From CAZSLZ01 sp964607865 (lineage in GTDB: Bacteria; Vulcanimicrobiota; JAJTBE01; CAZSLZ01), in NCBI GenBank assembly GCA_964607865.1, contig CAZSLZ010000050.1, positions 1 to 19,717 of the forward strand: a stretch of DNA of 19,717 nt, given 5' to 3'. Below are positions 7,799-15,131 of this stretch, one piece after another; the first letter of the stretch is position 1, and each line of letters opens with the position of its first letter. The position numbers were made by a program, and so were the translations under genes. The notes under the pieces were generated by a model. That model was not told where the DNA came from. It saw nothing but the letters and a program-made list of their open reading frames with translations, and made no database searches.

Positions 7799-8489
7799 GT
7801 TCCAGTCCCTCCTCCAGGGAGTTTTCCAGGGTTTCTTTCTTTTTTTCTGACGTATTTTCCCCTTTTAACTCCTTTTTTAAAAAATAATCCCGCCGTTCTT
7901 CCAATTCAAAATCGTTGATTGTGGCGTGTTTTTTTATGTCTTCCCTTCTGCCTTCCAGAAACGTAAGCATATTGGAATTAAATTTTTGATTATCAAGAAA
8001 TGAGGCTATTTTATTTATCAGATTTCTGAAGTTAATTCTGCTGATATATCCTACTTCATCAAGAAAACCGGTGTAATTTATAAAGCTTTGGTCGATACGG
8101 AAGGCGGTATCGTGATCTTTTATATAAAAATCGAGAAGATAAGTTTCGATTTTTTCAGGAATTTTATCTAATTTATGGGATTGGCCGGTTAAAAGAGATT
8201 TGAACATTTTCCGGGCATCAGATTCAGGCGCCTGCCCGTAGTCCACATCGGTGGAAATTATTCCCAACGCCACGTATTCCACTTCATCCCAGCCAAACTC
8301 TTCTATTTCGGAGGAAGTAGCCAGTGTAATACCGGTTTCATCAGCGGAACCGGTTTTAACCCTGTAGGGAAGCCTGGTGGGAATACGCCCTTCTTCCAGG
8401 CTTTCATAAAGGCTGTGGTTCAGGGGTGTCCCCTTCACCTCTGCTGAGGTTGGAATCCGGGTGAAATCCACACTTTGTTTATCGTCCAT
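7788..8489 (-). CDS. Conserved-looking acidic protein of unknown function between pilT and gatC
   Basis: 233 aa. I chose ATG 8489 because GGGGGG (8497-8502) sits 7 nt upstream; a longer frame from ATG 8540 would overlap pilT and has no ribosome site. I do not recognise a family. The N-terminal third reads like a small beta domain (about residues 35-85, with RLPYRVKTGSADETGITLAT and VEYVALGIISTDVDYG). Residues 85-190 look helical. The last 40 residues are highly charged, rich in Glu and Lys, probably coiled or disordered. There is no signal peptide or membrane segment, so it should be cytoplasmic. It sits 22 bp after the pilus ATPase gene and overlaps gatC by 11 bp, so it is co-expressed with both. 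A role with the retraction ATPase is possible but unproven. Confidence 0.8.
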   Translation of the reverse strand: MDDKQSVDFTRIPTSAEVKGTPLNHSLYESLEEGRIPTRLPYRVKTGSADETGITLATSSEIEEFGWDEVEYVALGIISTDVDYGQAPESDARKMFKSLLTGQSHKLDKIPEKIETYLLDFYIKDHDTAFRIDQSFINYTGFLDEVGYISRINFRNLINKIASFLDNQKFNSNMLTFLEGRREDIKKHATINDFELEERRDYFLKKELKGENTSEKKKETLENSLEEGLELEE

Positions 8490-8511
8490 TATCAATCCCC
8501 CCAATTTGAAG

Positions 8512-9774
8512 TTAACTGTATCTCTCCTCGTCGTTATCACCGGAAGTACCGCTGATATATACCGGCATGGTTTTAATTTTCAATTTCATATCGTGGGCGT
8601 TGTCGGAGTTTCTGATACATTCCTGAACCGTAATAACCTGTTTCTTGTAGAGTTCCAGCAGCGCATGGTCAAAACTCTGCATACCTTCCGGGTGGAAAAG
8701 GTCAAGTTCTCTTCTCATTTGTTTTAAATTATTCTTTTGAATCAGGTCTGACATACGGGCATTGTTTACCAGAATTTCCAGGGCTGCTGTGCGGGTATTA
8801 TGCACATTGGGGATAAGACGCTGGGAAACAATCCCCCGGAGGTTCAGGGAAAGTTGTTTCAGAACCTGATCCTGCATATCCGAAGGGAAGAACTGGCAGA
8901 CTCTTTCCACGGTCTGAGATGCGTTGTTGGAGTGAAGGGTTGACAATACAAGGTGGCCGGTTTCGGCAAAATAAACTGCGGTTTCCACCGACTGGGCATC
9001 CCTCATTTCACCCACCAGCATAACATCTGGTGCCTGACGCAGGGCATTCTCCATGGCGTCCTGGAAGGAAAGGGTGTCGTTGCCAACTTCCCGCTGGCTT
9101 ATTATGCATTTTATATCAGTATGTACAAATTCAATGGGATCTTCCACGGTAAGAATATGCCCCGAGGAATTCTCGTTACGATGGCGGAGCATGGCCGCCA
9201 GGGTGGTTGATTTACCTGAACCTGTGGGCCCGGTAACCAGAATCAACCCTCGTTTTTCCAATACCAGTTCTTTTAAAACCTCGGGTAATTTCAAACTCTC
9301 AATGGTGGGAATTTCAGTTTCCACTCTTCTCATTACTATCCCCACATCGCCCCGTTCACGGTAAATATTTACCCTGAAACGGCCAACGCCTTCCTTGGCA
9401 TACACCAGGTTGGCCTCAGGCTTTACTTCCAGAAATTCATGCTTTATTCGTGGAGGCATAATGCGAAAAGCCAATTCCTGCATTACCAGTGGTGACAGAG
9501 GCTCGATGTCCACCGGAACCAATCTTCCCTCGATCTTAATATTGGGAACTGAATCCGACTTGAAAAATACATCGGATGCCTTATTGTTCACCACCAGCTT
9601 CAGGACCTGGTCCAGCATATACATTAATTCATCTTCAATCATTTCTTCTTCGGCTAAAGCTGAGCTCTCGTCCCAGTTCTGCGCGGAAAGCTTTCCGCCG
9701 GTCATGTTCTTCTGGCCGTCTTGCAATACGTTTTCAATATCGTTCATTAAACTTTCATTACTTTTGGTATCCAT
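8512..9774 (-). CDS. pilT: Type IV pilus retraction ATPase (PilT/PilU family, PilU-like)
   Basis: 420 aa, about 50-70 longer than typical PilT because of an acidic N-terminal extension (residues 1-45). This hexameric ATPase sits at the cytoplasmic base of the pilus and drives retraction and twitching. Motifs: Walker A GPTGSGKST (182-190), Asp box TVEDPIEFVH (209-218), Walker B ALRQAPDVMLVGEMRD (244-259), His box TGHLVLSTLHSNNA (272-285). The wording FAETGHL with NNASQTVERV and QFFP is closer to PilU than to PilT, so it may be an accessory retraction motor. It starts with ATG, 24 bp after plsY, within the cmk-gatC operon. No other pilus assembly gene is adjacent; the prepilin at 4850-5323 is a plausible client. 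Confidence 0.93.
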   Translation of the reverse strand: MDTKSNESLMNDIENVLQDGQKNMTGGKLSAQNWDESSALAEEEMIEDELMYMLDQVLKLVVNNKASDVFFKSDSVPNIKIEGRLVPVDIEPLSPLVMQELAFRIMPPRIKHEFLEVKPEANLVYAKEGVGRFRVNIYRERGDVGIVMRRVETEIPTIESLKLPEVLKELVLEKRGLILVTGPTGSGKSTTLAAMLRHRNENSSGHILTVEDPIEFVHTDIKCIISQREVGNDTLSFQDAMENALRQAPDVMLVGEMRDAQSVETAVYFAETGHLVLSTLHSNNASQTVERVCQFFPSDMQDQVLKQLSLNLRGIVSQRLIPNVHNTRTAALEILVNNARMSDLIQKNNLKQMRRELDLFHPEGMQSFDHALLELYKKQVITVQECIRNSDNAHDMKLKIKTMPVYISGTSGDNDEERYS

Positions 9775-9798
9775 AATTCACCTCATAATTAAGGGTTT

Positions 9799-10515
9799 TT
9801 AATTTTTCTCAGCTGTAGCTGTAGAAGTATTTTCTGATAAAATATTTTCACTGTTAATTTTCTTTTCCGGTTTTTCTTCTTCCTTTTTTTGGGCTTTATC
9901 GGATATTTTTCGTTCTTCTCCTCTGATTAAACGGCCGATATTCTCCTTATGGCGATAAAAAGCCAGGGTAGCAGCAATAAAACCGAATATTATGTATTCC
10001 ACAGGAGGGCGGGGCGAAAAACTGAGCATAAAAATGGGAATAGAGATGGCTCCTGCCAGGTACCCCAGTGAAGAAATTTTGCTGGCGTCGACTACCAGAT
10101 TCCAGACAGCCAGGCCGCCCAGTGCGTATTGCCAGCTTAGCGCCAGAAAGACCCCAAAACTGGTGGCTATGCCCTTTCCTCCCTTGAATTTTAAGTAAAC
10201 GGGGTAGTTATGGCCGATAATGGCGGCAAAACTGGTAAAAACAGCGGTGTAAGGGGTCAGGGTGTATTGCCCCAGGCCGGGATAATTTTGAATAGTATAA
10301 AGATATGCAAAAACAGGAAAGTATCCTTTGACCACATCCATGAGAAAAACAAAAATTCCCCATTTCGCACCTACAGCCCTTATGGAGTTGGCAGTACCGA
10401 TATTTCCGCTTCCCACTTTTCGTAAATCAATTCCTTTAACCTGGCGTACAATTATCAACCCAAAGGGAATTGCTCCAAGAAGGTAAGCTAATATCACAAA
10501 TGCGACAGTCAGCAA
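9799..10515 (-). CDS. plsY: Acyl-phosphate:glycerol-3-phosphate acyltransferase PlsY
   Basis: 238 aa integral membrane enzyme making lysophosphatidate, the first step of phospholipid synthesis in most bacteria, using acyl-phosphate from PlsX. The three family motifs are present: GSGNIGTANSIR (36-47), GHNYPVYLKFKGGKGIATSF (101-120) and the HKENIGRLIRGEERK segment (189-203). Several hydrophobic helices lie between. The start is TTG 10515, 7-8 nt after AAGGAAG and 13 bp after der. A charged tail of about 36 residues after the last motif (rich in Lys and Glu, then Ser, Thr and Asn) exceeds the usual length of near 200 aa and is probably a disordered cytoplasmic extension. With plsC in the same operon it covers both acylation steps to phosphatidate. 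Confidence 0.95.
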   Translation of the reverse strand: MLTVAFVILAYLLGAIPFGLIIVRQVKGIDLRKVGSGNIGTANSIRAVGAKWGIFVFLMDVVKGYFPVFAYLYTIQNYPGLGQYTLTPYTAVFTSFAAIIGHNYPVYLKFKGGKGIATSFGVFLALSWQYALGGLAVWNLVVDASKISSLGYLAGAISIPIFMLSFSPRPPVEYIIFGFIAATLAFYRHKENIGRLIRGEERKISDKAQKKEEEKPEKKINSENILSENTSTATAEKN

Positions 10516-10528
10516 ATCATCACTTCCT

Positions 10529-11854
10529 TTAAGATTTAAAGATTAATTTGACCGGTGTTCCCCGGAAGGGCACAGCATTTCGGAGTTGGTTTTCCAGGTA
10601 TCTCTTATAGGAAAAATGTACCAGTTTGTGAGAATTGACCTTGAAGACGAACCGGGGCGGCGCAACTCCCGCCTGGTGGACATAGTAAAGTTTCAGGTTT
10701 TTGCCCTTGTAGGAAGGCGGGGGCCTCATGAAAAAGGCATCCTGGAAAAGCTGGTTCAACAGGGAAGTATCAATCTTTTTCATTCTTTCTGCCTGAATCT
10801 GCAGAATCTGGGGAAAAATTTTCTTTATTCCCTTGTTCTGTACTGCGCTGGTAAAAATTATGGGGGCATAACTCATAAAATCCATTTTGCTTTTTAATAA
10901 TTCCACCACATCCAGTTGTTTCTGCCTTGATTCCTCGCTTTTAAAATCAGGGAAAAGTTTGTCCCATTTATTAATTATCAGAATTACGCCTTTTCCCTCT
11001 TCATCCAGCATGCCGGCAATTCTTAAATCCTGCATTACAGCCAGTTCGGTGGCATCCATAACCATAAGCCCAATGTCGCTTCTCTTCAATGCCTGGCTAG
11101 CCCGGGTAGTGCTGTAATATTCTATATTGTCGGTTACCTTGCTTTTTCTCCGCAGCCCGGCAGTATCCACAATGGTGAAGGGAGCGCCTCCCCATTCAAA
11201 ATAGGAATCCACAATGTCCCTGGTGGTTCCTGCGGTGGGAGTTACAATGGAACGTTCCTGGCCCAGAATGGCATTCAGTATGGAGGATTTTCCCACGTTG
11301 GGCCTGCCCACAATAGTAATTTTTATAGGTTCTATTTCATTTTTAGTGATTTTTTTCTCTGGGAGTTTAGCTGCAATCAGATCCATCAAATCACCGGTGC
11401 CGACACCGTGCATTGAGGATACAGGCATAGGCTGGCCAAAACCCAGAGAATAAAAGTCGCCGGCATGGGGAAACTTTTCCACGCTGTCCGCCTTGTTAGC
11501 CACCACAATAATTTCCTTGTTGGTTTTTCGCAGCATATCCGCCACATCTTCATCCAGGACATGCAATCCCTCGCGTATGTCCACCACAAACAGAATAAGG
11601 TCAGCTTCCTCCAGCGCCACTTCCACCTGCATCCTGATTGATTTTTTTAAACTGTCGGGATCATGAATCAGGATCCCCCCGGTATCTATAAGGGTGAATT
11701 CCCGGCTGTTCCAGGAAGTATCCCGGTAGATCCGGTCCCGGGTTACTCCCGGGGTATTCTCCACGATAGCTTCTCTTTTTTGTATTAACCTGTTAAGTAA
11801 AGCGGATTTTCCCACATTGGGACGGCCCACTATGGCCACCAATGGTTTGTTCAC
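10529..11854 (-). CDS. der: Ribosome-assembly GTPase Der (EngA)
   Basis: 441 aa, typical length. Der is a double-GTPase needed for 50S subunit maturation. The first G domain has GRPNVGKS (10-17), TPGVTRD (34-40), DTGG (57-60) and NKAD (120-123). The second has GRPNVGKS (183-190), GTTRD (209-213), DTAG (230-233) and NKWD (295-298). The C-terminal KH-like domain (about 350-441) includes PPSYKGKNLKLYYVHQAG and PPRFVFKVN. The start is GTG at 11852-11854, overlapping the stop of the DUF512 gene by 4 bp (GTGA), with GGAGGAAG upstream, so translation is coupled. Confidence 0.97.
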   Translation of the reverse strand: MNKPLVAIVGRPNVGKSALLNRLIQKREAIVENTPGVTRDRIYRDTSWNSREFTLIDTGGILIHDPDSLKKSIRMQVEVALEEADLILFVVDIREGLHVLDEDVADMLRKTNKEIIVVANKADSVEKFPHAGDFYSLGFGQPMPVSSMHGVGTGDLMDLIAAKLPEKKITKNEIEPIKITIVGRPNVGKSSILNAILGQERSIVTPTAGTTRDIVDSYFEWGGAPFTIVDTAGLRRKSKVTDNIEYYSTTRASQALKRSDIGLMVMDATELAVMQDLRIAGMLDEEGKGVILIINKWDKLFPDFKSEESRQKQLDVVELLKSKMDFMSYAPIIFTSAVQNKGIKKIFPQILQIQAERMKKIDTSLLNQLFQDAFFMRPPPSYKGKNLKLYYVHQAGVAPPRFVFKVNSHKLVHFSYKRYLENQLRNAVPFRGTPVKLIFKS

Positions 11855-13605
11855 TTGCTTCCTCCGTCATTTGCTGCTTCCCGGGCAGGCGTTGAATTTT
11901 TAGCGCCACGATATGGCCTTCTGCGTTTTCGCCGGTGGGGCCTGTTATCATTTCTCTTATTGTCTGATGTGTTGGAATTTTCCGACTTCTTGGGAGAGTT
12001 ATTCTTTTTATAATTGTTTCGTTTTTTATAATATGGTTTCTTCCCGTAGTTTTTCCGGTAATTCTTTTTTTGATCCCTCTGGGGTTTTATGGGTTTCTGC
12101 AGGGCCCTGTCTTCCTTTTTCTCTTCATCCTCATCGAATTCGTTGAACATCCATTTTTCCGAATCGGTAAGATTATGAATTTCCTGGGCCCGTTCCTTAT
12201 ACGATGTGGCCTGTTCGGAAACGTCATCAAGAGTTTCAGCCATTTTTCGCTTATGATATTTGGGCCTTTCAGGCCTTTCCGGTTTGGGCCTGCTTTTTCT
12301 GGTCTCCAGAACCCCGTGTAAAAGACCGGCTGCATTGGACTGCACCACATCAACCTTCACATTTATTTCCTTTTTTAATTCCTCAATAGTGATATTGTCA
12401 AGAAATAAACCGTTTCTTAATAAAATATCCGGCAATAAAATCTTATCGGGTTTACTGCCCTTTTTAAATTCTGATTTCAGTTTTTTTATAATATCCTTGC
12501 CTGCCAACAACCCCGTAACAGTAACCGTAGGCCCCAGAAAATGATTTTTTACCGTGATCAGCCGGGTACGCAGCCGTTTGGTGTTGTTGATTTCTGTCAC
12601 CAGGGGCTTTAGAATTTTTTCACCCAGGGAACCGGTTATAATCCAGATCCGCTTTTGTTGTTTTATTTCCTTGGGAAGATACCGTTTCCGGCGATTGAAA
12701 TCAGTAATGAATAAACGGGCCATTCCCACGCCGTTTCCCAATTGAGGATAATATCCGTAATGAGAATTGCTGGGGAAATCCTTATTCAATAAAATATAAA
12801 TTTCATCGGCCATGAAGAATTTGGGGTTACGATAGCGTTTCCGGGCTTTCTCCTGAAAGCGGGTAACAATTTCATAAACCTGTTTGGCATCACTTTTTTT
12901 AAAGTTCTGTAATTTTCTGGTTTTCCTGCGAAATTTGGTGAACCCCACCGGAACCACCGCCACCGATAAAATTGTACCTCCCAGGTTGTATAAATCCTGA
13001 AGAGTTTTCCTTAAAACTTTGCCGTCGTTGTAACCTGGTATAACAACCACCTGGGCATGACACTGTATATCATGTTCCTTTAACTTTTTCAGCATATCCA
13101 GAATTTTTCCAGCCCCCGGGCTTCCCATTATCTCCGAGCGGACTGAGGGATCTGTGGCATGAACACTGACATATAAGGGCGACAGCCTCATGGCGGTAAT
13201 GCGGCGAAAATCATTCTCAGCTATATCGGTGAGAGTGATATAACTGCGGTGTAAAAAGGAAAGTCGGTAATCGTCGTCTTTTACATATAATGATTTTCTC
13301 AGGTTGGAAGGCTGTTGATCTACAAAACAGAATATGCAGTTGTACCTGCACTTCTTTATGCCGTCAAAAACTTCGTTTTCAAAATCCAGCCCCAGGGTTT
13401 CCTCGGGTTTCTTATGAATGATGGTGGAATGAGGTAATCCGTTTCTTATGTAATTTATTTCCAGTTTATGTTCGGTGGTTACAAAATAATAGTCTAAAAT
13501 GTCTTTTAAAAGTTGGCCGTTTATGGTAATTATCTGATCCTGTTCTTTAAAACCATATCTGGCAGCTATACTGCCGGGCTCAACTCTGGATACTATAGCA
13601 CCCAC
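11851..13605 (-). CDS. PDZ/radical SAM DUF512 family protein with a long basic C-terminal tail
   Basis: 584 aa. Residues 1-60 form a PDZ-like domain (VEPGSIAARYGFKEQDQIIT). The iron-sulfur motif is CRYNCIFC (C86, C90, C93; CX3CX2C), followed by the family signature VDQQPSNLRKSLYVKDDDYR (95-114) and the DUF512 region through about residue 435 (KFFMADEIYIL, GNGVGMAR, FLGPTVTVTGLL). Family members usually end near 430-450 aa; their function is unknown, though they often lie beside der, as here. Residues 436-584 are an added tail: first Pro/Lys/Arg, then acidic (EFDEDEEKKEDR), then strongly basic with Lys-Asn-Tyr and Arg runs (KKNYRKNYGKKPYYKKRNN; PHRRKRRRPYRG). This looks like a disordered nucleic-acid-binding segment. 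The start is GTG 13605, 2 bp after plsC. A link to ribosome or RNA work is inference from the tail and from der. Confidence 0.9.
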   Translation of the reverse strand: MGAIVSRVEPGSIAARYGFKEQDQIITINGQLLKDILDYYFVTTEHKLEINYIRNGLPHSTIIHKKPEETLGLDFENEVFDGIKKCRYNCIFCFVDQQPSNLRKSLYVKDDDYRLSFLHRSYITLTDIAENDFRRITAMRLSPLYVSVHATDPSVRSEIMGSPGAGKILDMLKKLKEHDIQCHAQVVVIPGYNDGKVLRKTLQDLYNLGGTILSVAVVPVGFTKFRRKTRKLQNFKKSDAKQVYEIVTRFQEKARKRYRNPKFFMADEIYILLNKDFPSNSHYGYYPQLGNGVGMARLFITDFNRRKRYLPKEIKQQKRIWIITGSLGEKILKPLVTEINNTKRLRTRLITVKNHFLGPTVTVTGLLAGKDIIKKLKSEFKKGSKPDKILLPDILLRNGLFLDNITIEELKKEINVKVDVVQSNAAGLLHGVLETRKSRPKPERPERPKYHKRKMAETLDDVSEQATSYKERAQEIHNLTDSEKWMFNEFDEDEEKKEDRALQKPIKPQRDQKKNYRKNYGKKPYYKKRNNYKKNNSPKKSENSNTSDNKRNDNRPHRRKRRRPYRGAKNSTPAREAANDGGSK

Positions 13606-13607
13606 GT

Positions 13608-14240
13608 TTATTCCAACTCCTTTTGTATTTGTTTTATGTCATCCAGAAGTCTTTGGGTGATGGCATTCATCCTCTGCTTTTTTCCGGAAATATGCTCGAA
13701 CTCAGAAGGATAAATGGGTTTGCCGTATTTTACCGTAATTTTTTTCCATCGGGGAGGGAATTTGCTGATAAGACAATTTATGGTTCCGGTAATAGCAGCG
13801 GGCAATATAGGAGCATTGAGCATAACGGAAAACATTGCAGCTCCGTTCTTGCCTTCGTCCTTTACCTGGCCATCCCGGGAACGGCCTCCCTCTGGGAAAA
13901 TACCCAGGACATGCCCTTCCTTGAGGATTTCTGTAGCCCGGTTGAGGGCTTTTCTGTCCACAGTGCTCCGTTTTATGGGAATAGCAGCCACACCTCTTAA
14001 CAGAGGGCCTATGAATAATTTGTTTTTTCCCTCGAAAAGCTCCTGTTTAGCCAGATAACAGACTTTATGGTCTATTCCTATGCCCACGGCGAAAGGGTCA
14101 TAATTGGATACATGGTTGGAAGCCAGTATGAAACCGCCTTTTTCGGGAACATTTTCCAGTCCTGAATACTCGATATTACAGCAATTTCGATAAAATAATA
14201 AAAGCAAAGCTTTCCCGGTGTAAAAAAAATCTTTTGACAT
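13608..14240 (-). CDS. plsC: 1-acylglycerol-3-phosphate acyltransferase (PlsC family)
   Basis: 210 aa, within the usual range. PlsC adds the second acyl chain to make phosphatidate at the inner face of the membrane. LPLAT motifs: NHVSNYDPF (residues 42-50, the NHX4D catalytic motif), PIKRS near 88-92 (block II), FPEGGRSRDG (block III) and LPAAITG (block IV). One hydrophobic stretch near residues 9-17 may anchor the N-terminus. It follows cmk by 58 bp and ends 2 bp before the DUF512 gene. The cmk-plsC pairing is common in Gram-positive and related genomes. The exact acyl substrate cannot be read from sequence. Confidence 0.93.
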   Translation of the reverse strand: MSKDFFYTGKALLLLFYRNCCNIEYSGLENVPEKGGFILASNHVSNYDPFAVGIGIDHKVCYLAKQELFEGKNKLFIGPLLRGVAAIPIKRSTVDRKALNRATEILKEGHVLGIFPEGGRSRDGQVKDEGKNGAAMFSVMLNAPILPAAITGTINCLISKFPPRWKKITVKYGKPIYPSEFEHISGKKQRMNAITQRLLDDIKQIQKELE

Positions 14241-14298
14241 AAAACAATTTCTCGTATTTTTGGTAACTATTTAAATAATTTCTGACCCGGAATCTTTT

Positions 14299-14970
14299 TT
14301 AATTAATTTTTTTTCTAACAATATTTTCCAGTGTATCGACCATTTCAATTATGGACATCCGGGTATTATCAACCTCTATGGCATCCGAAGTCTTTACCAG
14401 AGGATTTTCGGTTCTTGTGGAATCAATTTTATCCCGCATCTGGATAATTTCCAGTATTTCTTTAAAATCCTTCTTTTCCCCCTTTTCTTCCAGCTCCTGT
14501 TGCCTTCTTTGAGCTCTTTCCGCGGCGGAAGCAATCAGGAAAATTTTTACCGGGGCGCCGGGTAATACATTGGACCCGATATCTCTGCCCGCCATAACCA
14601 CATCGTTATTCCGGGCCAATCGCCGTTGCCGTTCAACCATAATCTGGCGCACCTGTTTTATTCTTGCAACCCTGGAAACATTTTCATCCACCCTGGAAGT
14701 AAACAATTTTTCGGTTATTTCCCTCTCATCAATGTAGATGCGATAACCTCGATCCATATTCCAATCCTGGGCTATCTCCAGGCCCAGGTTTTCGGCAACC
14801 TCAATTACCTTGTTATGATCTTCAATATCAATACTATTATTCACGCACTCCAGAGTAACTGCCCTGTACATGGCACCGGTATCAATGTATAAATAATCCA
14901 TTCTCCGGGCTAATAACCTGGCGGCAGTACTCTTACCCGACCCCGACGGCCCGTCAATTGCTACCTGCAT
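14299..14970 (-). CDS. cmk: (d)CMP kinase
   Basis: 223 aa, standard length. It phosphorylates CMP and dCMP with ATP, feeding CTP pools that phospholipid synthesis also needs. Visible motifs: P-loop GPSGSGKST (7-15), YIDTGAMYRAVTL (28-40), the CMP-binding AGRDIGSNVLPGAPVKIFL segment, and an ERAQRRQQEL lid with RDKIDSTRTENPL (substrate and LID contacts). ATG start, with AAGGAG (14977-14982) 6 nt upstream. It is the first gene of the operon, directly behind the strong promoter at 14999-15027. Confidence 0.96.
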   Translation of the reverse strand: MQVAIDGPSGSGKSTAARLLARRMDYLYIDTGAMYRAVTLECVNNSIDIEDHNKVIEVAENLGLEIAQDWNMDRGYRIYIDEREITEKLFTSRVDENVSRVARIKQVRQIMVERQRRLARNNDVVMAGRDIGSNVLPGAPVKIFLIASAAERAQRRQQELEEKGEKKDFKEILEIIQMRDKIDSTRTENPLVKTSDAIEVDNTRMSIIEMVDTLENIVRKKIN

Positions 14971-14998
14971 ACACGGCTCCTTAAAAAAAACTTAAACT

Positions 14999-15027
14999 AA
15001 TATACCATTTTTAAACAGTTTTGGCAA
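14999..15027 (-). promoter_or_regulatory. Strong sigma-70-type promoter of the cmk operon
   Basis: On the minus strand TTGCCA (15022-15027), a 17-bp spacer, then TATATT (14999-15004), with an extended -10 TGG just before it. Five of six bases match consensus in each box. It lies about 29 bp upstream of the cmk start codon. Confidence 0.75.
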
Positions 15028-15044
15028 TAGATAAAGATCTGAAG

Positions 15045-15072
15045 TTGAAACAAATAATCTGTCCTTTATTAT
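15045..15072 (+). promoter_or_regulatory. Probable promoter of the HAD/HD-GYP gene
   Basis: TTGAAA (15045-15050), a 16-bp spacer, TATTAT (15067-15072). Each box is 5/6 to consensus. It is divergent from the cmk promoter, whose -35 lies 17 bp away. The leader carries a small AACAC/GTGTT hairpin (15080-15094) and GAGGTG at 15119-15124 before the ATG. Confidence 0.5.
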
Positions 15073-15131
15073 CACGAGGAACACAAGGAGTGTTGAAGAA
15101 ATTAAATAATATAGAAATGAGGTGTTAATTT

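Noticed and set aside
8490..8540. A longer start (ATG 8540) for the unknown gene upstream of gatC.
   Set aside because: It overlaps the end of the pilus ATPase gene and lacks a ribosome site, while ATG 8489 has six G residues 7 nt upstream.
15071..15080. ATCACGAGGA in the HAD/HD-GYP leader, resembling the repeat arm near 7108.
   Set aside because: Only ten bases match and no partner arm is nearby, so it is not enough to call a repeat copy.
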